A stretch of 53,279 nucleotides of DNA from Paracoccaceae bacterium (GCA_019429405.1 JAHYIZ010000018.1:1-53279), one strand, 5' to 3'. Numbered from the stretch's first letter, positions 41,892 through 50,312 are shown. The notes: a model not told the origin generated them from the sequence alone. Numbers and translations are program-made.

Positions 41892-42641
41892 TTGCTCGAC
41901 CATCTGGATCAGGTCTTCGCGGCCGAGACCATTGAGGCGATCTGGGCGCTGCATATCGCCCGTATGGCGCGCTATGGCTTTGACCGCCTGATTTACGCGG
42001 TGACGCGGTTTCACTCCTCCGCAGGGCTTGGCACGCCAAGCGACCAGCTGGTGCTGACCAACCACCACCCCGACTATGTGAAAGCGCTCATGGACGGCGG
42101 CTTGTTTGAGCATTCGCCAATGGTGCAATGGACGCTGGTGCATGAGGGCGCCCGTTCCTGGGCCCGCGTCGCCGAAGATGCGCGCGCCGGGCGGCTTGGC
42201 GCCGCGTCGCTTCAGGTGCTTGATCTGAACCGCAAATACGGGGTGGTCGCCGGGGTCTCGATCAGCTTTCGCAGCAGTTTTGTACGCGCGCGCGCAGGCA
42301 TCGGGTTATGTGCCGCACCCGGCATCAGCCAGCCCGAGGTTGACGCAATCTGGGCGCGCAACCGGCGTGACATCATGCTTGCCAATCAGTGCATGCATCT
42401 GCGCATTTCCACCATGCCTTTCGGCAGCGCCGCCGCGCCGCTGACGCGGCGCCAGCGCCAGGTGCTCGAAGCCGTGGGCGAGGGAAAATCGGTTGCCGAT
42501 ATTGCCGCACTGCTGGGGGTTTCACGCGCCACGGCAGAAAAGCACCTGCGGCTGGCGCGCGCGGCACTTGGCGTTGAGACCACGGCGCAGGCGGTGTTGA
42601 AGGCAAGCCTTTCGCACCAGATCTACAGCCGCGTACACTGA
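41892..42641 (+). CDS. LuxR-family regulator with autoinducer-binding-like domain (LuxR solo)
   Basis: About 249 residues: an N-terminal autoinducer-binding-like domain and a C-terminal LuxR helix-turn-helix (LTRRQRQVLEAVGEGKSVAD, then LLGVSRATAEKHLRLARAAL). No ATG fits. TTG at 41892 has AGGAG six bases upstream and is preferred; GTG at 41874 is an alternative. In the ligand domain the segment LTNHHPDYVKALMDGGLFEH then SPMVQW aligns with the YPxxWxxxY...DP block of TraR/LuxR, but the key Asp and Trp are replaced. No luxI is present. It may bind another ligand. Confidence 0.82.
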   Translation: MLDHLDQVFAAETIEAIWALHIARMARYGFDRLIYAVTRFHSSAGLGTPSDQLVLTNHHPDYVKALMDGGLFEHSPMVQWTLVHEGARSWARVAEDARAGRLGAASLQVLDLNRKYGVVAGVSISFRSSFVRARAGIGLCAAPGISQPEVDAIWARNRRDIMLANQCMHLRISTMPFGSAAAPLTRRQRQVLEAVGEGKSVADIAALLGVSRATAEKHLRLARAALGVETTAQAVLKASLSHQIYSRVH

Positions 42642-42644
42642 GCG

Positions 42645-42681
42645 CAAAAACCAAACGCGCCGGCCCAAGGGGGCCAGCGCG
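42645..42681 (-). terminator. Intrinsic terminator after tsf
   Basis: On the minus strand, CGCGCTGGCCC and GGGCCGGCGCG (42671-42681 and 42656-42666, one T-G pair) close a CCTT loop and are followed by TTTGGTTTTT (42645-42655). It ends the rpsB-tsf transcript. Confidence 0.85.
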
Positions 42682-42706
42682 CTGTTGTTTTCGGACCGTG
42701 GCGCGA

Positions 42707-43585
42707 TCAGGCGCCTTGCAGGGTTTTGGCCACTTCGGCGGCAAAATCCTCGGTGCGTTTTTCGACGCCTTCACCCACCGCAATGCGTGCGAAGCCGGTA
42801 ATTTCCACGCCCGCATCCTTGGCGGCCTGCGCCACGGTGATGTCGGGGTTGATCACGAATTTCTGGCCAAGCAGCGTGACTTCCTCAAAAAACTTGGCCA
42901 TGCGGCCGATGATCATCTTTTCGATCACAGCCTCGGGCTTGCCCGATTCGCGCGCCTGTTCGCTCAGCACATGCTTTTCACGCTCGACCAGTGCGGGGTC
43001 GAGGTCGGCTTCGCCGAGCGAGGCGGGCGAGGTCGCGGCGATGTGCATGGCAAATTGCTTGCCGATGCCGTTGTCCGTGCCTTTGAGGGCGACCAGCACA
43101 CCGATCTTGCCCATGCCGTCGGCGGCGGAATTGTGAACATACGACACCACCGTGTCCCCCTGCACCCGCGCCATGCGGCGCAGCGAGAGGTTCTCGCCGA
43201 TCACGGTGATCGCTTCGGTCACGGCCATCTCAACGCTCCTGCCGCCAACATCCGCGGCCTTGAGCGCGTCGATATCGGCGACGCCCAGGGCTGCCTTGGT
43301 GATGCTTGTGACCATCGACTGGAAGTCGGGGTTCTTGGCGACGAAGTCGGTTTCGGAGTTAACCTCGACCGCGACCCCCTGCCCGCCCTGCACGGCAACG
43401 CCCACAAGCCCCTCGGCAGCGATGCGGCCCGATTTCTTTGCGGCCTTCGCAAGGCCCTTGGTGCGCAGCCAGTCGATTGCGGCTTCCATGTTGCCGTCGG
43501 TCTCGGTCAGCGCCTTTTTCGCGTCCATCATGCCCGCGCCGGAAATGTCGCGCAGTTCTTTCACCTGAGATGCGGTGATAGCCAT
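42707..43585 (-). CDS. tsf: Elongation factor Ts
   Basis: 292 residues; nucleotide-exchange factor for EF-Tu. The N-terminal [19 protein letters not shown] at about 8-26 and the central ETDFVAKN near 79 are diagnostic. Normal length. ATG at 43585 follows AGGAG. It is downstream of rpsB with a 72-base gap containing a GC-rich hairpin. Confidence 0.97.
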   Translation of the reverse strand: MAITASQVKELRDISGAGMMDAKKALTETDGNMEAAIDWLRTKGLAKAAKKSGRIAAEGLVGVAVQGGQGVAVEVNSETDFVAKNPDFQSMVTSITKAALGVADIDALKAADVGGRSVEMAVTEAITVIGENLSLRRMARVQGDTVVSYVHNSAADGMGKIGVLVALKGTDNGIGKQFAMHIAATSPASLGEADLDPALVEREKHVLSEQARESGKPEAVIEKMIIGRMAKFFEEVTLLGQKFVINPDITVAQAAKDAGVEITGFARIAVGEGVEKRTEDFAAEVAKTLQGA

Positions 43586-43609
43586 ATCGGCTCTCCTCTG
43601 AATGGGTCA

Positions 43610-43628
43610 GGCGGGGAAAGCCCCCGCC
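43610..43628 (-). repeat. Hairpin in the rpsB-tsf gap
   Basis: GGCGGGG (43610-43616) and CCCCGCC (43622-43628) around AAAGC. No T-tract on the minus strand; likely a processing or partial-attenuation hairpin between rpsB and tsf. Confidence 0.55.
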
Positions 43629-43657
43629 CGAGATGTCTGGTTCATGCCCGGCCCGAA

Positions 43658-44416
43658 TCAGGCCTCGGCGACGATATCTTCAACCGGTGCGGCATCGAGC
43701 GCGCCAAGGTCTACCCCGGCGGCCCCCATCTGCGCGGTCATGCCGTCAAGCGCAGCACGGCTGACCAGATCGCAATAAAGGGCGATGGCGCGCGCGGCGT
43801 CGTCGTTGCCCGGAATGATGTAATCGACACCCGTGGGCGAGCAGTTCGTATCGACCACTGCCACCACCGGAATCCCGAGCTTTTTCGCTTCGAGAATGGC
43901 AAGGTCTTCCTTGCTCACGTCGATGATGAACAGAAGGTCCGGCAGGCCGCCCATGTCGCGGATGCCGCCCAGGCTCGATTGCAGCTTGGACTGTTCGCGC
44001 TCCATGCCCAGACGCTCTTTCTTGGTCAGGCCCTCGGCGCCGTTCGCCATGATCTCGTCGATCTGCTTGAGGCGCTGGATCGACTTCGACACGGTCTGCC
44101 AGTTGGTCAGTGTGCCGCCCAGCCAGCGATGGTTCATGTAGTATTGCGCGCAGCGCTCGGCCGACTCGGCCACCGCTTTTTGCGCCTGCCGCTTGGTGCC
44201 GACAAAAAGAATGCGGCCGCCCTTGGCGACGGTGTCACGCACCACCTGCAACGCGGCGTCGAGCATCGGCACGGTCTGCGTCAGGTCGATGATATGAATG
44301 CCGTTGCGGTCGCCGTAGATGAACTCCGCCATGCGCGGGTTCCAACGGGCCTTCTGGTGACCATAGTGCACGCCAGCTTCCAAAAGCTGACGCATCGAAA
44401 ATTCGGGAAGCGCCAT
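43658..44416 (-). CDS. rpsB: 30S ribosomal protein S2
   Basis: 252 residues with the S2 start [20 protein letters not shown] and the [20 protein letters not shown] block, plus [14 protein letters not shown] near 190. Normal length. Start ATG at 44416 follows AAGGA. First gene of the rpsB-tsf pair; the region upstream (44417-44715) is the only gap near 300 bases beside 15859-16155. Confidence 0.97.
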   Translation of the reverse strand: MALPEFSMRQLLEAGVHYGHQKARWNPRMAEFIYGDRNGIHIIDLTQTVPMLDAALQVVRDTVAKGGRILFVGTKRQAQKAVAESAERCAQYYMNHRWLGGTLTNWQTVSKSIQRLKQIDEIMANGAEGLTKKERLGMEREQSKLQSSLGGIRDMGGLPDLLFIIDVSKEDLAILEAKKLGIPVVAVVDTNCSPTGVDYIIPGNDDAARAIALYCDLVSRAALDGMTAQMGAAGVDLGALDAAPVEDIVAEA

Positions 44417-44530
44417 TCCATGTCCTTTCCGGTTTGCGCCTTGGCGGGGTATTCAGGGCAATCGCCCCAACCGGTGGACCGATGAGGATGTCTCCCCCAT
44501 CAACCCGACCCCGCCTGTGAAGTGCGTGCC

Positions 44531-44559
44531 CCTTAGCGCGGATGCCAGAGCAAAGCAAG
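44531..44559 (-). promoter_or_regulatory. Candidate rpsB promoter
   Basis: On the minus strand TTGCTT (44554-44559) and TAAGGG (44531-44536) are 17 bases apart, 115 bases before rpsB. The -35 is reasonable, the -10 poor, as often in high-GC alphaproteobacteria. Confidence 0.35.
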
Positions 44560-44603
44560 CCCCACCCGCCCCGACGTGCTGCTTGCGCACGCAGCGCGCT
44601 CCG

Positions 44604-44641
44604 CGGGGGATATTTGGACTGAAGCATTGATCGTGCTTCAG
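44604..44641. repeat. Second Rhodobacterales-type intergenic element with hairpin
   Basis: CGGGGGATATTT is followed by CTGAAGCA (44619-44626) and its inverse TGCTTCAG (44634-44641) around TTGATCG. It shares the GGGG(T/A)TATTT...GAAG core with the element at 27344-27398. It lies between the divergent rpsB and psuK genes. Confidence 0.5.
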
Positions 44642-44715
44642 AAGCGAACATCCCCGCCGGAGGCCGCCGCCATCGCCCCTTGCGAAGGCGGCGCCAATTG
44701 GGCAGGAATGGCGCC

Positions 44716-45609
44716 ATGAGCGCCGCCCCCGACATCTTGTGCATCGGTTCCGTCTTGTGGGACATCATCGGCCGCGCGCCGGTGCATATGCATGCGGGGT
44801 CGGATGTGCCGGGGCGGATCACAAGGGCGCCGGGCGGGGTGGCGATGAACATCGCCATGACGCTGGCGCGCTTTGGCCTGCGCCCTGCCCTTCTCTCAAC
44901 CATTGGTCGCGACGCCGAAGGCGACGAGCTGGTCACCACCTGTGAGCGGCTGGGGCTCGATTGCGGGTATCTGTACCGCTCGGACGATCTGCCGACCGAC
45001 CGGTATATGGCGGTCGAAGGCGCCAACGGCCTGATCGCCGCGATTGCCGACGCGCATTCGCTTGAGGCGGTCGGTGACAAGATCCTGCGTCCGCTGGTTG
45101 ACGGGCGGCTCGGGTCTGCTGCGGCGCCATGGGCGGGGCCGATCGCGCTCGACGGCAATCTCACCGAGGCGCTCTTGGCCGAGATTGCATCATCGCCGCT
45201 CTTTGCCGCCGCCGATCTGCGCGTGGCGCCTGCAAGCCCCGGCAAGGCCGAGCGGTTGTTGCCGCTGATTTCGCACCCGCGCGCGACGCTTTATGTCAAC
45301 CTCGAAGAGGCGGGGCTTTTGTGCCAGACGAGCTTTGCTTCGGCGCCGCTTGCCGCCGAGGCCCTGCTTGCGCGCGGCGCGCGGCGGGTGCTGGTGACCG
45401 ACGGCGGCAGGCATGCCGCCGATGGCGCGCCCGAAGGGGTGATCGAGGGCTGCCCGGTGGCCGTGATGATCACCCGCGTGACGGGGGCGGGTGATACGTT
45501 CATGGCCGCGCATATGGTTGCCGAAACGCGCGGGGCTGCGCGTGCCGATGCGCTGGCCGCCGCCCTGCAAGCCGCCGCGCGTTTCGTTTCGGGGGAAGGT
45601 GCGACATGA
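44716..45609 (+). CDS. psuK: PfkB-family kinase, probable pseudouridine kinase
   Basis: 297 residues of the ribokinase fold. N-terminal CIGSVLWDIIGRA, GGVAMNIAMTLARFG near 46 and the C-terminal anion hole TRVTGAGDTFMAAH near 255 with catalytic Asp in GAGD. PfkB kinases vary in substrate; direct coupling (ATGA) to psuG identifies pseudouridine as the likely one, giving pseudouridine 5'-phosphate. ATG at 44716 follows AGGA. No nucleoside transporter or hydrolase is adjacent. Confidence 0.88.
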   Translation: MSAAPDILCIGSVLWDIIGRAPVHMHAGSDVPGRITRAPGGVAMNIAMTLARFGLRPALLSTIGRDAEGDELVTTCERLGLDCGYLYRSDDLPTDRYMAVEGANGLIAAIADAHSLEAVGDKILRPLVDGRLGSAAAPWAGPIALDGNLTEALLAEIASSPLFAAADLRVAPASPGKAERLLPLISHPRATLYVNLEEAGLLCQTSFASAPLAAEALLARGARRVLVTDGGRHAADGAPEGVIEGCPVAVMITRVTGAGDTFMAAHMVAETRGAARADALAAALQAAARFVSGEGAT

Positions 45610-46520
45610 AAGATCTGCTGGCCTATGCACCCGAGGTCGCAGCGGCGCGCGCTGCAGGGGTGCCCATTGTGGCGCTCGAATCGACCATCATCACGCATGG
45701 CATGCCTTACCCGCAAAACCTCGCCACTGCTCGCGCGGTCGAGGCAGAGGTGCGGGCGGCGGGCGCGGTGCCGGCCACCATCGCGGTGATGGGCGGGCGG
45801 CTGCGCATTGGCCTTGGCGACGACGCGCTTGACGCGTTGGCGCGCACGCCGGAGGCGATGAAGCTGAGCCGCGCCGATCTGGCAGTGTGTCTGGCGCGCG
45901 GCGCGACCGGTGCCACCACGGTTGCGGCCACGATGATCGCGGCGCATCTGGCGGGGATCGCGGTTTTTGCCACCGGAGGCATCGGCGGCGTACACCGGGG
46001 CGCCGAGCAGAGCTTTGACATTTCGGCAGACCTGCGCGAGCTGGCGCAAACCCCGGTCACGGTGGTGGCGGCGGGCGCCAAGGCCATTCTCGATCTGCCC
46101 AAAACGCTTGAGGTGCTTGAAACCTTCGGCGTGCCGGTGATCGCCTTCGGGCAAGATGCGCTGCCCGCGTTCTGGTCGCGCGACAGCGGTCTGCGGGCGC
46201 CGTTGCGGATGGATAGCGCCGCAGAAATTGCGGCGGCGCACCGCATGCGCGCGGCCCTTGGCCTGCCGGGCGGGCAACTTGTGGCAAACCCGATTCCGGC
46301 CGAGGCCGAGATTGCGCGCGCCGAGATCACCCCGGTGATCGAGCGCGCGCTGGCCGAGGTCGCCGCGCAGGGCATCGCCGCCAAGGCGGTGACGCCCTTC
46401 CTGCTGGCACGGATCTTCGCGTTGACCGAGGGCCGTTCGCTTGCCGCCAATATAGCCCTTGTGTTGGCCAACGCGCGGCTTGCCGCGGCGATTGCGCGCG
46501 AAATTGCAACGCAGGCCTGA
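45606..46520 (+). CDS. psuG: Pseudouridine-5'-phosphate glycosidase
   Basis: 304 residues. The hallmark ALESTIITHGMPYPQN at about 24-39 and FATGGIGGVHRGAEQSFDIS near 120 define the family, which splits the C-C bond of pseudouridine 5'-phosphate to uracil and ribose-5-phosphate, with Mn2+. Full length. Start overlaps psuK's stop. The pair salvages pseudouridine from RNA turnover. Confidence 0.95.
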   Translation: MKDLLAYAPEVAAARAAGVPIVALESTIITHGMPYPQNLATARAVEAEVRAAGAVPATIAVMGGRLRIGLGDDALDALARTPEAMKLSRADLAVCLARGATGATTVAATMIAAHLAGIAVFATGGIGGVHRGAEQSFDISADLRELAQTPVTVVAAGAKAILDLPKTLEVLETFGVPVIAFGQDALPAFWSRDSGLRAPLRMDSAAEIAAAHRMRAALGLPGGQLVANPIPAEAEIARAEITPVIERALAEVAAQGIAAKAVTPFLLARIFALTEGRSLAANIALVLANARLAAAIAREIATQA

Positions 46521-46578
46521 GCGCCCCATTGCCGCAACCCCGAAGCGCGCCTAAGTTGGGCGCTCAGAAGGGGAAACC

Positions 46579-47316
46579 ATGACCGAACAGGACCATGACC
46601 AGCCACATCCGCCGCGCAAGCGTGGCCTGCTTGCGGGGCTGCGCGCCTCGTTTCTGACCGGGCTTGTCGTGGTCATGCCGATCGGCCTGACGCTTTGGCT
46701 GATCTGGACCGTCACCGGCTGGATCGACGGCTTCGTGTGGCCCTTCATCCCGGCACGGTGGCGACCGGACCAATACTTCGGCATCAACCTGCGCGGTATC
46801 GGCGTGATCATATTCCTGATCTTCACGGTCGTCGTCGGCTGGGTTGCAAAGGGTTTTTTTGGCCGCTCGCTGCTGCAATGGGGCGAAGATCTGGTGGACC
46901 GCATGCCGGTGGTCCGCTCGATCTACGCCGGGATCAAGCAGATCGCCGAAACCGTGTTCGCGCAGACCGAGGCAAGTTTCGACAAGGCCTGCCTGTTTGA
47001 ATACCCGCGCAAGGGCACCTGGGCGATCGGCTTTGTGTCAACCCAGGCGAAGGGCGAGATCGCCCAAAAGATACCGCATGGCGAAACGATCCTGTCGGTG
47101 TTTCTGCCGACCACCCCGAACCCGACCTCGGGCTATCTGCTGTATGTGCCCGAGAAAGATGTGATCTATCTCGACATGGGCGTGGAAGACGCGGCCAAGC
47201 TGATCATCTCGGCGGGGCTTGTCTATCCGACACCGCCGGGTGCCGGCTCCGCCAAGGCCGAGGCCCGCGCCGAGGCGAAGCTGAAGGCCAAGGCGGCGGC
47301 GGCGCCCAAGCCCTAA
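46579..47316 (+). CDS. DUF502 membrane protein
   Basis: 245 residues. Two membrane segments (about 24-50 and 72-92) with FLTGLVVVMPIGLTLWLIW, then the conserved RMPVVRSIYAGIKQIAETVF and VSVFLPTTPNPTSGYLLYVP-like block (here SVFLPTTPNPTSGYLLYVP). The C-terminal tail is Lys/Ala-rich (AEARAEAKLKAKAAAAPKP). The family is widespread and uncharacterised. ATG at 46579 is preceded by AAGGGGAAAC. Convergent with bdhA, sharing four bases at the stops. Confidence 0.88.
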   Translation: MTEQDHDQPHPPRKRGLLAGLRASFLTGLVVVMPIGLTLWLIWTVTGWIDGFVWPFIPARWRPDQYFGINLRGIGVIIFLIFTVVVGWVAKGFFGRSLLQWGEDLVDRMPVVRSIYAGIKQIAETVFAQTEASFDKACLFEYPRKGTWAIGFVSTQAKGEIAQKIPHGETILSVFLPTTPNPTSGYLLYVPEKDVIYLDMGVEDAAKLIISAGLVYPTPPGAGSAKAEARAEAKLKAKAAAAPKP

Positions 47317-48086
47317 AGCGCGGTCCAGCCGCCATCGACCGAGATCGTGGTGCCGGTGATCTGTTCAGCCGCCGGGCTGCACAGAAACACCGTGGTGCCG
47401 CCAAGCTGCTCGACGGTGGCAAACTCGCGCGAGGGTTGGCGGTCAAGCATGACCTTCTTGATCACGTCCTCGCGGCTCATGCCGTGGGTCTTCATCTGGT
47501 CGGGGATCTGCGCTTCAACCAGCGGGGTCAGCACATAGCCGGGGCAGATCGCATTCACCGTGATCGGTTCTTGCGCGGTTTCGAGCGCCACCGTCTTGGT
47601 CAGCCCGACAATGCCGTGCTTGGCCGCGACATAGGCGGCTTTGTAGGGGCTGGCGGTCAGCCCGTGCGCCGAAGCGATGTTGACCACCCGGCCCCAGCCG
47701 CGCTTGCGCATATGCGGCAGGGCGGCGGCGATGGTGTGAAAGGCAGAGCTGAGGTTGACGGCAATGATCGCATCCCATTTGGCAGCCGGAAACGCCTCGA
47801 TCGGCGCCACGAACTGGATGCCCGCATTGTTCACAAGAATATCACAACCGCCCGCCGCATCGACCAGCGCACGGCACTCATCGCCCTTTGACATGTCGGC
47901 CTTGATGTAGCGCGCCCGCACGCCAAACTCGGCGGCAATGCCTGCCGCAAGGGCGTGGTCTTCCGGGCTGTCGGTGAAGGAATTGAGCACCACATCGGCC
48001 CCCGCCCGCGCCAGTTCGCGCGCCACGCCGAACCCGATGCCGGAGTTTGAGCCGGTGATGATTGCGGTCTTGCCCTTGAGTGTCAT
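47313..48086 (-). CDS. bdhA: 3-hydroxybutyrate dehydrogenase (short-chain dehydrogenase)
   Basis: 257 residues: cofactor motif TGSNSGIGFGVA near residue 11, NNAGIQ near 88, catalytic Ser in NIASAHGL near 140, YxxxK as YVAAKHG near 153, and C-terminal SVDGGWTAL. The HGLTASPYKAAYVAAKHGI segment and EFATVEQLGG ending are typical of D-3-hydroxybutyrate dehydrogenases. It oxidises 3-hydroxybutyrate from depolymerised PHB to acetoacetate. ATG at 48086 follows AGGGG. A hairpin-terminator unit lies 41 bases upstream on the same strand. Confidence 0.9.
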   Translation of the reverse strand: MTLKGKTAIITGSNSGIGFGVARELARAGADVVLNSFTDSPEDHALAAGIAAEFGVRARYIKADMSKGDECRALVDAAGGCDILVNNAGIQFVAPIEAFPAAKWDAIIAVNLSSAFHTIAAALPHMRKRGWGRVVNIASAHGLTASPYKAAYVAAKHGIVGLTKTVALETAQEPITVNAICPGYVLTPLVEAQIPDQMKTHGMSREDVIKKVMLDRQPSREFATVEQLGGTTVFLCSPAAEQITGTTISVDGGWTAL

Positions 48087-48126
48087 GCGCTGCCCCTGTT
48101 TGCGGTTTTCGACCAAGAGATGGCGC

Positions 48127-48155
48127 AAAAAAAACGCCCGCACAAGGCGGGCGTT
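48127..48155 (-). terminator. Strong intrinsic terminator upstream of bdhA
   Basis: On the minus strand AACGCCCGC (48147-48155) and GCGGGCGTT (48133-48141) form a nine-base perfect stem around CTTGT, followed directly by a run of T (48127-48132). No protein gene on this strand ends before it. Confidence 0.9.
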
Positions 48156-48203
48156 AAGTCATGAGGCAGGTTTCATACAGGCAAGAAACCTATCGAGCAG
48201 TGA
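48127..48203 (-). ncRNA. Candidate small RNA or attenuating leader of bdhA
   Basis: About 77 bases between a predicted start near 48203 and the T-tract at 48127. Order on the minus strand: an unstructured 5' stretch, a hairpin AGGTTTC/GAAACCT (48187-48193 and 48170-48176, ten-base loop), a short linker, then the intrinsic terminator. That layout is typical of Hfq-type small RNAs. Because bdhA begins 41 bases after the T-tract, a terminated leader controlling bdhA is the alternative. A five-codon frame MKPAS ends just before the terminator. I do not recognise a known RNA family. Confidence 0.6.
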
Positions 48204-48208
48204 GTTTC

Positions 48209-48237
48209 TTATAGGCCTAACTCCGCCGCACTCCAAG
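48209..48237 (-). promoter_or_regulatory. Candidate promoter of the small RNA/leader
   Basis: On the minus strand CTTGGA (48232-48237), 17 bases, then CTATAA (48209-48214) within CCTATAAG. The CTTG...CTATA form resembles alphaproteobacterial RpoH-type promoters as well as the housekeeping type. It is positioned to start transcription near 48203. Confidence 0.5.
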
Positions 48238-48311
48238 AGAAAAGTTTGCGCAATCCGCACCGCTTGGCTAGCGTTGTTCCAGCAAAAGCAGCCCAGAGGG
48301 AGATTGTTGCC

Positions 48312-50132
48312 ATGCAGGGAATGGTGTTTTTCCGCAGACTTCGCCCCGCAATTGCGGCATTCGGGCTTGTTTTCATGGGTGCCGCTGCAGGGGCCGAGCC
48401 GCAGCATGCCATTGCGATGTATGGCGCCCCTGCCCTGCCCCCCGGTTTTGCGCACCTGCCGCAGGCCAACCCCGATGCCCCGAAGGGCGGCGAGATCCGA
48501 TTCGGCGAATCGGGCGGGTTTGATTCGCTCAACCCCTGGATCCTGAAAGGTCGCGCCCCGGCGGCGGTCGCCTCCTATACCGTCGAGTCTCTGATGGGCC
48601 GCAGCTATGATGAGCCGTTCACGCTTTATGGCCTTCTGGCCGAAAGCGTCGATACCGACGATGCGCGCTCGTGGGTGGAATTCACGCTGCGCGAGGGCGC
48701 GCGGTTTTCCGATGGCGCCCCGGTCACGATTGATGATGTGATGTGGAGCTATGAGACGCTCGGCACGCTGGGCCACCCGCGCTATCACACAGCCTGGGCC
48801 AAGGTGGCAAAGATGGAGCAGACCGGGCCGCGAAGCCTGCGCTTCACCTTCAGCGAACCCGACCGCGAACTGGCGCTGCTGATGGGCATGCGCCCGGTGC
48901 TGCAACGCGCGCAATGGCAGGGAAAGGATTTCACCGCGACCACGCTTGAGGTGCCCGTCGGTTCCGGCCCCTATGTGGTCGATCGTTTTGAGGCCGGGCG
49001 CTACATTGTGCTCAAGCGTGACCCGAACTGGTGGGGCGCCGATCTGCCCTTCAACCGTGGCCAGCACAATTTTGATGAAATCCGCTATGACTATTTCGGC
49101 GATGGCGGCGTGGTGTTTGAAGCCTTCAAGGCGGGCGAGATTTCAAGCTACCGCGAGGGCAATGCGGCAAAATGGGCCAGCGCCTATGATTTTCCGGCAG
49201 TGACCGAAGGCCGGGTGGTGAAATCGGAAATTGCCCATCAACGCCCCTCGGGCATCACCGGGTTGGTGTTCAACACGCGGCGCGCGCAATTTGCTGATTG
49301 GCGGGTGCGCGAGGCGCTGATGCAGGTGTTCAACTTCGAATTCATCAGCCAGACCCTCAGCGGCGGCTCTGAGCCGCGCATTGCCTCGTATTTCTCGAAC
49401 TCGCCGCTGGGCATGCGGCCCGGCGCTGCCACCGGGCGTGTGGCCGAGCTGTTGGCACCTTTCGCCGCCGATCTCGTGCCCGGCACGATCGAGGGCTACA
49501 CGCTGCCGGTGGGCGATGGCACCGAGTTGAACCGCGCCAATACCCGCGCGGCGATTGCCCTGCTGGATGAGGCGGGCTGGACGGTGCAGGGCGGTGTGCT
49601 GAAAGACGCGGCGGGTGCGCCGTTCACCTTTGAAATCGTGCTGGCGCAGGGCGCGCGCGAGGTGATCTCGATTGTGGAAATCTACACGCAGGCGCTGTCG
49701 CGACTGGGCATCACGCCCACGGTCACGCTGGTCGATTCGGCGCAATATACCGAGCGCACGAATGCCTATGACTTTGACATGGCGTGGTATGTTCGCGGCC
49801 TCTCGCTCAGCCCCGGCAATGAGCAGATGCTCTATTGGGGCACCACGGGCGTGACCGAGCCGGGTAGCCGCAACTGGATGGGCATGTCCTCGCCCGCCGC
49901 CGAGGCCATGATCACGGCGATGATTTCGTCGCGCGATCAGTCCGAGTTCATCGCCGCAACGCGCGCGCTCGACCGGATCCTGACGGCGGGGCGCTATGTG
50001 ATTCCGATCTGGTACAGCCAGATTTCGCGGCTCGCGCATGACCGCGCGCTGCACTACCCCGCGCATGTGCCGCTTTACGGCGACTGGATCGGCTATCAAC
50101 CCGATGTCTGGTGGTTTGAGGAGGCAAAATGA
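48312..50132 (+). CDS. YejA/YepA-like extracellular solute-binding protein (family 5)
   Basis: 606 residues with a signal peptide (cleavage near 28). The mature start HAIAMYGAPALPPGFAHLP and NPDAPKGGEIRFGESGGFDS is the signature of the YejA/YepA group. This group feeds YejBEF and in Agrobacterium binds peptidoglycan peptides; E. coli YejA handles peptides such as microcin C. Length matches the group (about 600) rather than DppA (about 500). ATG at 48312 follows AGAGGGAGA. No permease or ATPase genes follow; the next gene is an entericidin-like lipoprotein overlapping by ATGA. Confidence 0.88.
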   Translation: MQGMVFFRRLRPAIAAFGLVFMGAAAGAEPQHAIAMYGAPALPPGFAHLPQANPDAPKGGEIRFGESGGFDSLNPWILKGRAPAAVASYTVESLMGRSYDEPFTLYGLLAESVDTDDARSWVEFTLREGARFSDGAPVTIDDVMWSYETLGTLGHPRYHTAWAKVAKMEQTGPRSLRFTFSEPDRELALLMGMRPVLQRAQWQGKDFTATTLEVPVGSGPYVVDRFEAGRYIVLKRDPNWWGADLPFNRGQHNFDEIRYDYFGDGGVVFEAFKAGEISSYREGNAAKWASAYDFPAVTEGRVVKSEIAHQRPSGITGLVFNTRRAQFADWRVREALMQVFNFEFISQTLSGGSEPRIASYFSNSPLGMRPGAATGRVAELLAPFAADLVPGTIEGYTLPVGDGTELNRANTRAAIALLDEAGWTVQGGVLKDAAGAPFTFEIVLAQGAREVISIVEIYTQALSRLGITPTVTLVDSAQYTERTNAYDFDMAWYVRGLSLSPGNEQMLYWGTTGVTEPGSRNWMGMSSPAAEAMITAMISSRDQSEFIAATRALDRILTAGRYVIPIWYSQISRLAHDRALHYPAHVPLYGDWIGYQPDVWWFEEAK

Positions 50133-50245
50133 GGGCACTGGCACTGGTAGCATTGCTGGCACTTGCGGCGTGCAACACGGTCGCGGGCGTGGGCGAAGAC
50201 GTGGCGGGCGGCGCACGCACCGTGCAAGGTTGGTTCAGCCGCTGA
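50129..50245 (+). CDS. Entericidin-like small lipoprotein, 38 aa
   Basis: A 38-codon frame starting MRALALVALLALAAC. The lipobox LAAC puts the lipidated Cys at residue 15. The mature peptide NTVAGVGEDVAGGARTVQ matches the entericidin EcnA/EcnB pattern (CNTVxGxGxDVxxxG). ATG overlaps the stop of the YejA-like gene and GAGGAGG lies upstream. Entericidins are small envelope lipoproteins with a proposed toxin/antidote role in stationary phase; only one is present here. Confidence 0.82.
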   Translation: MRALALVALLALAACNTVAGVGEDVAGGARTVQGWFSR

Positions 50246-50312
50246 TTTTACTTTTCCTGCGGCCGGTTTGGCGCCAAACTGAAAGCGATCCGGCAACACG
50301 GAGGAACCGGCG

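Noticed and set aside
44417-44715. Hidden gene or tRNA in the rpsB-psuK gap
   Set aside because: No open frame with ribosome site and no cloverleaf; only a weak promoter candidate and the repeat element were seen.
48246-48311. Earlier start for the YejA-like protein
   Set aside because: The extension has no ribosome site and would hide the signal peptide; ATG at 48312 has AGAGGGAGA and a normal signal sequence.
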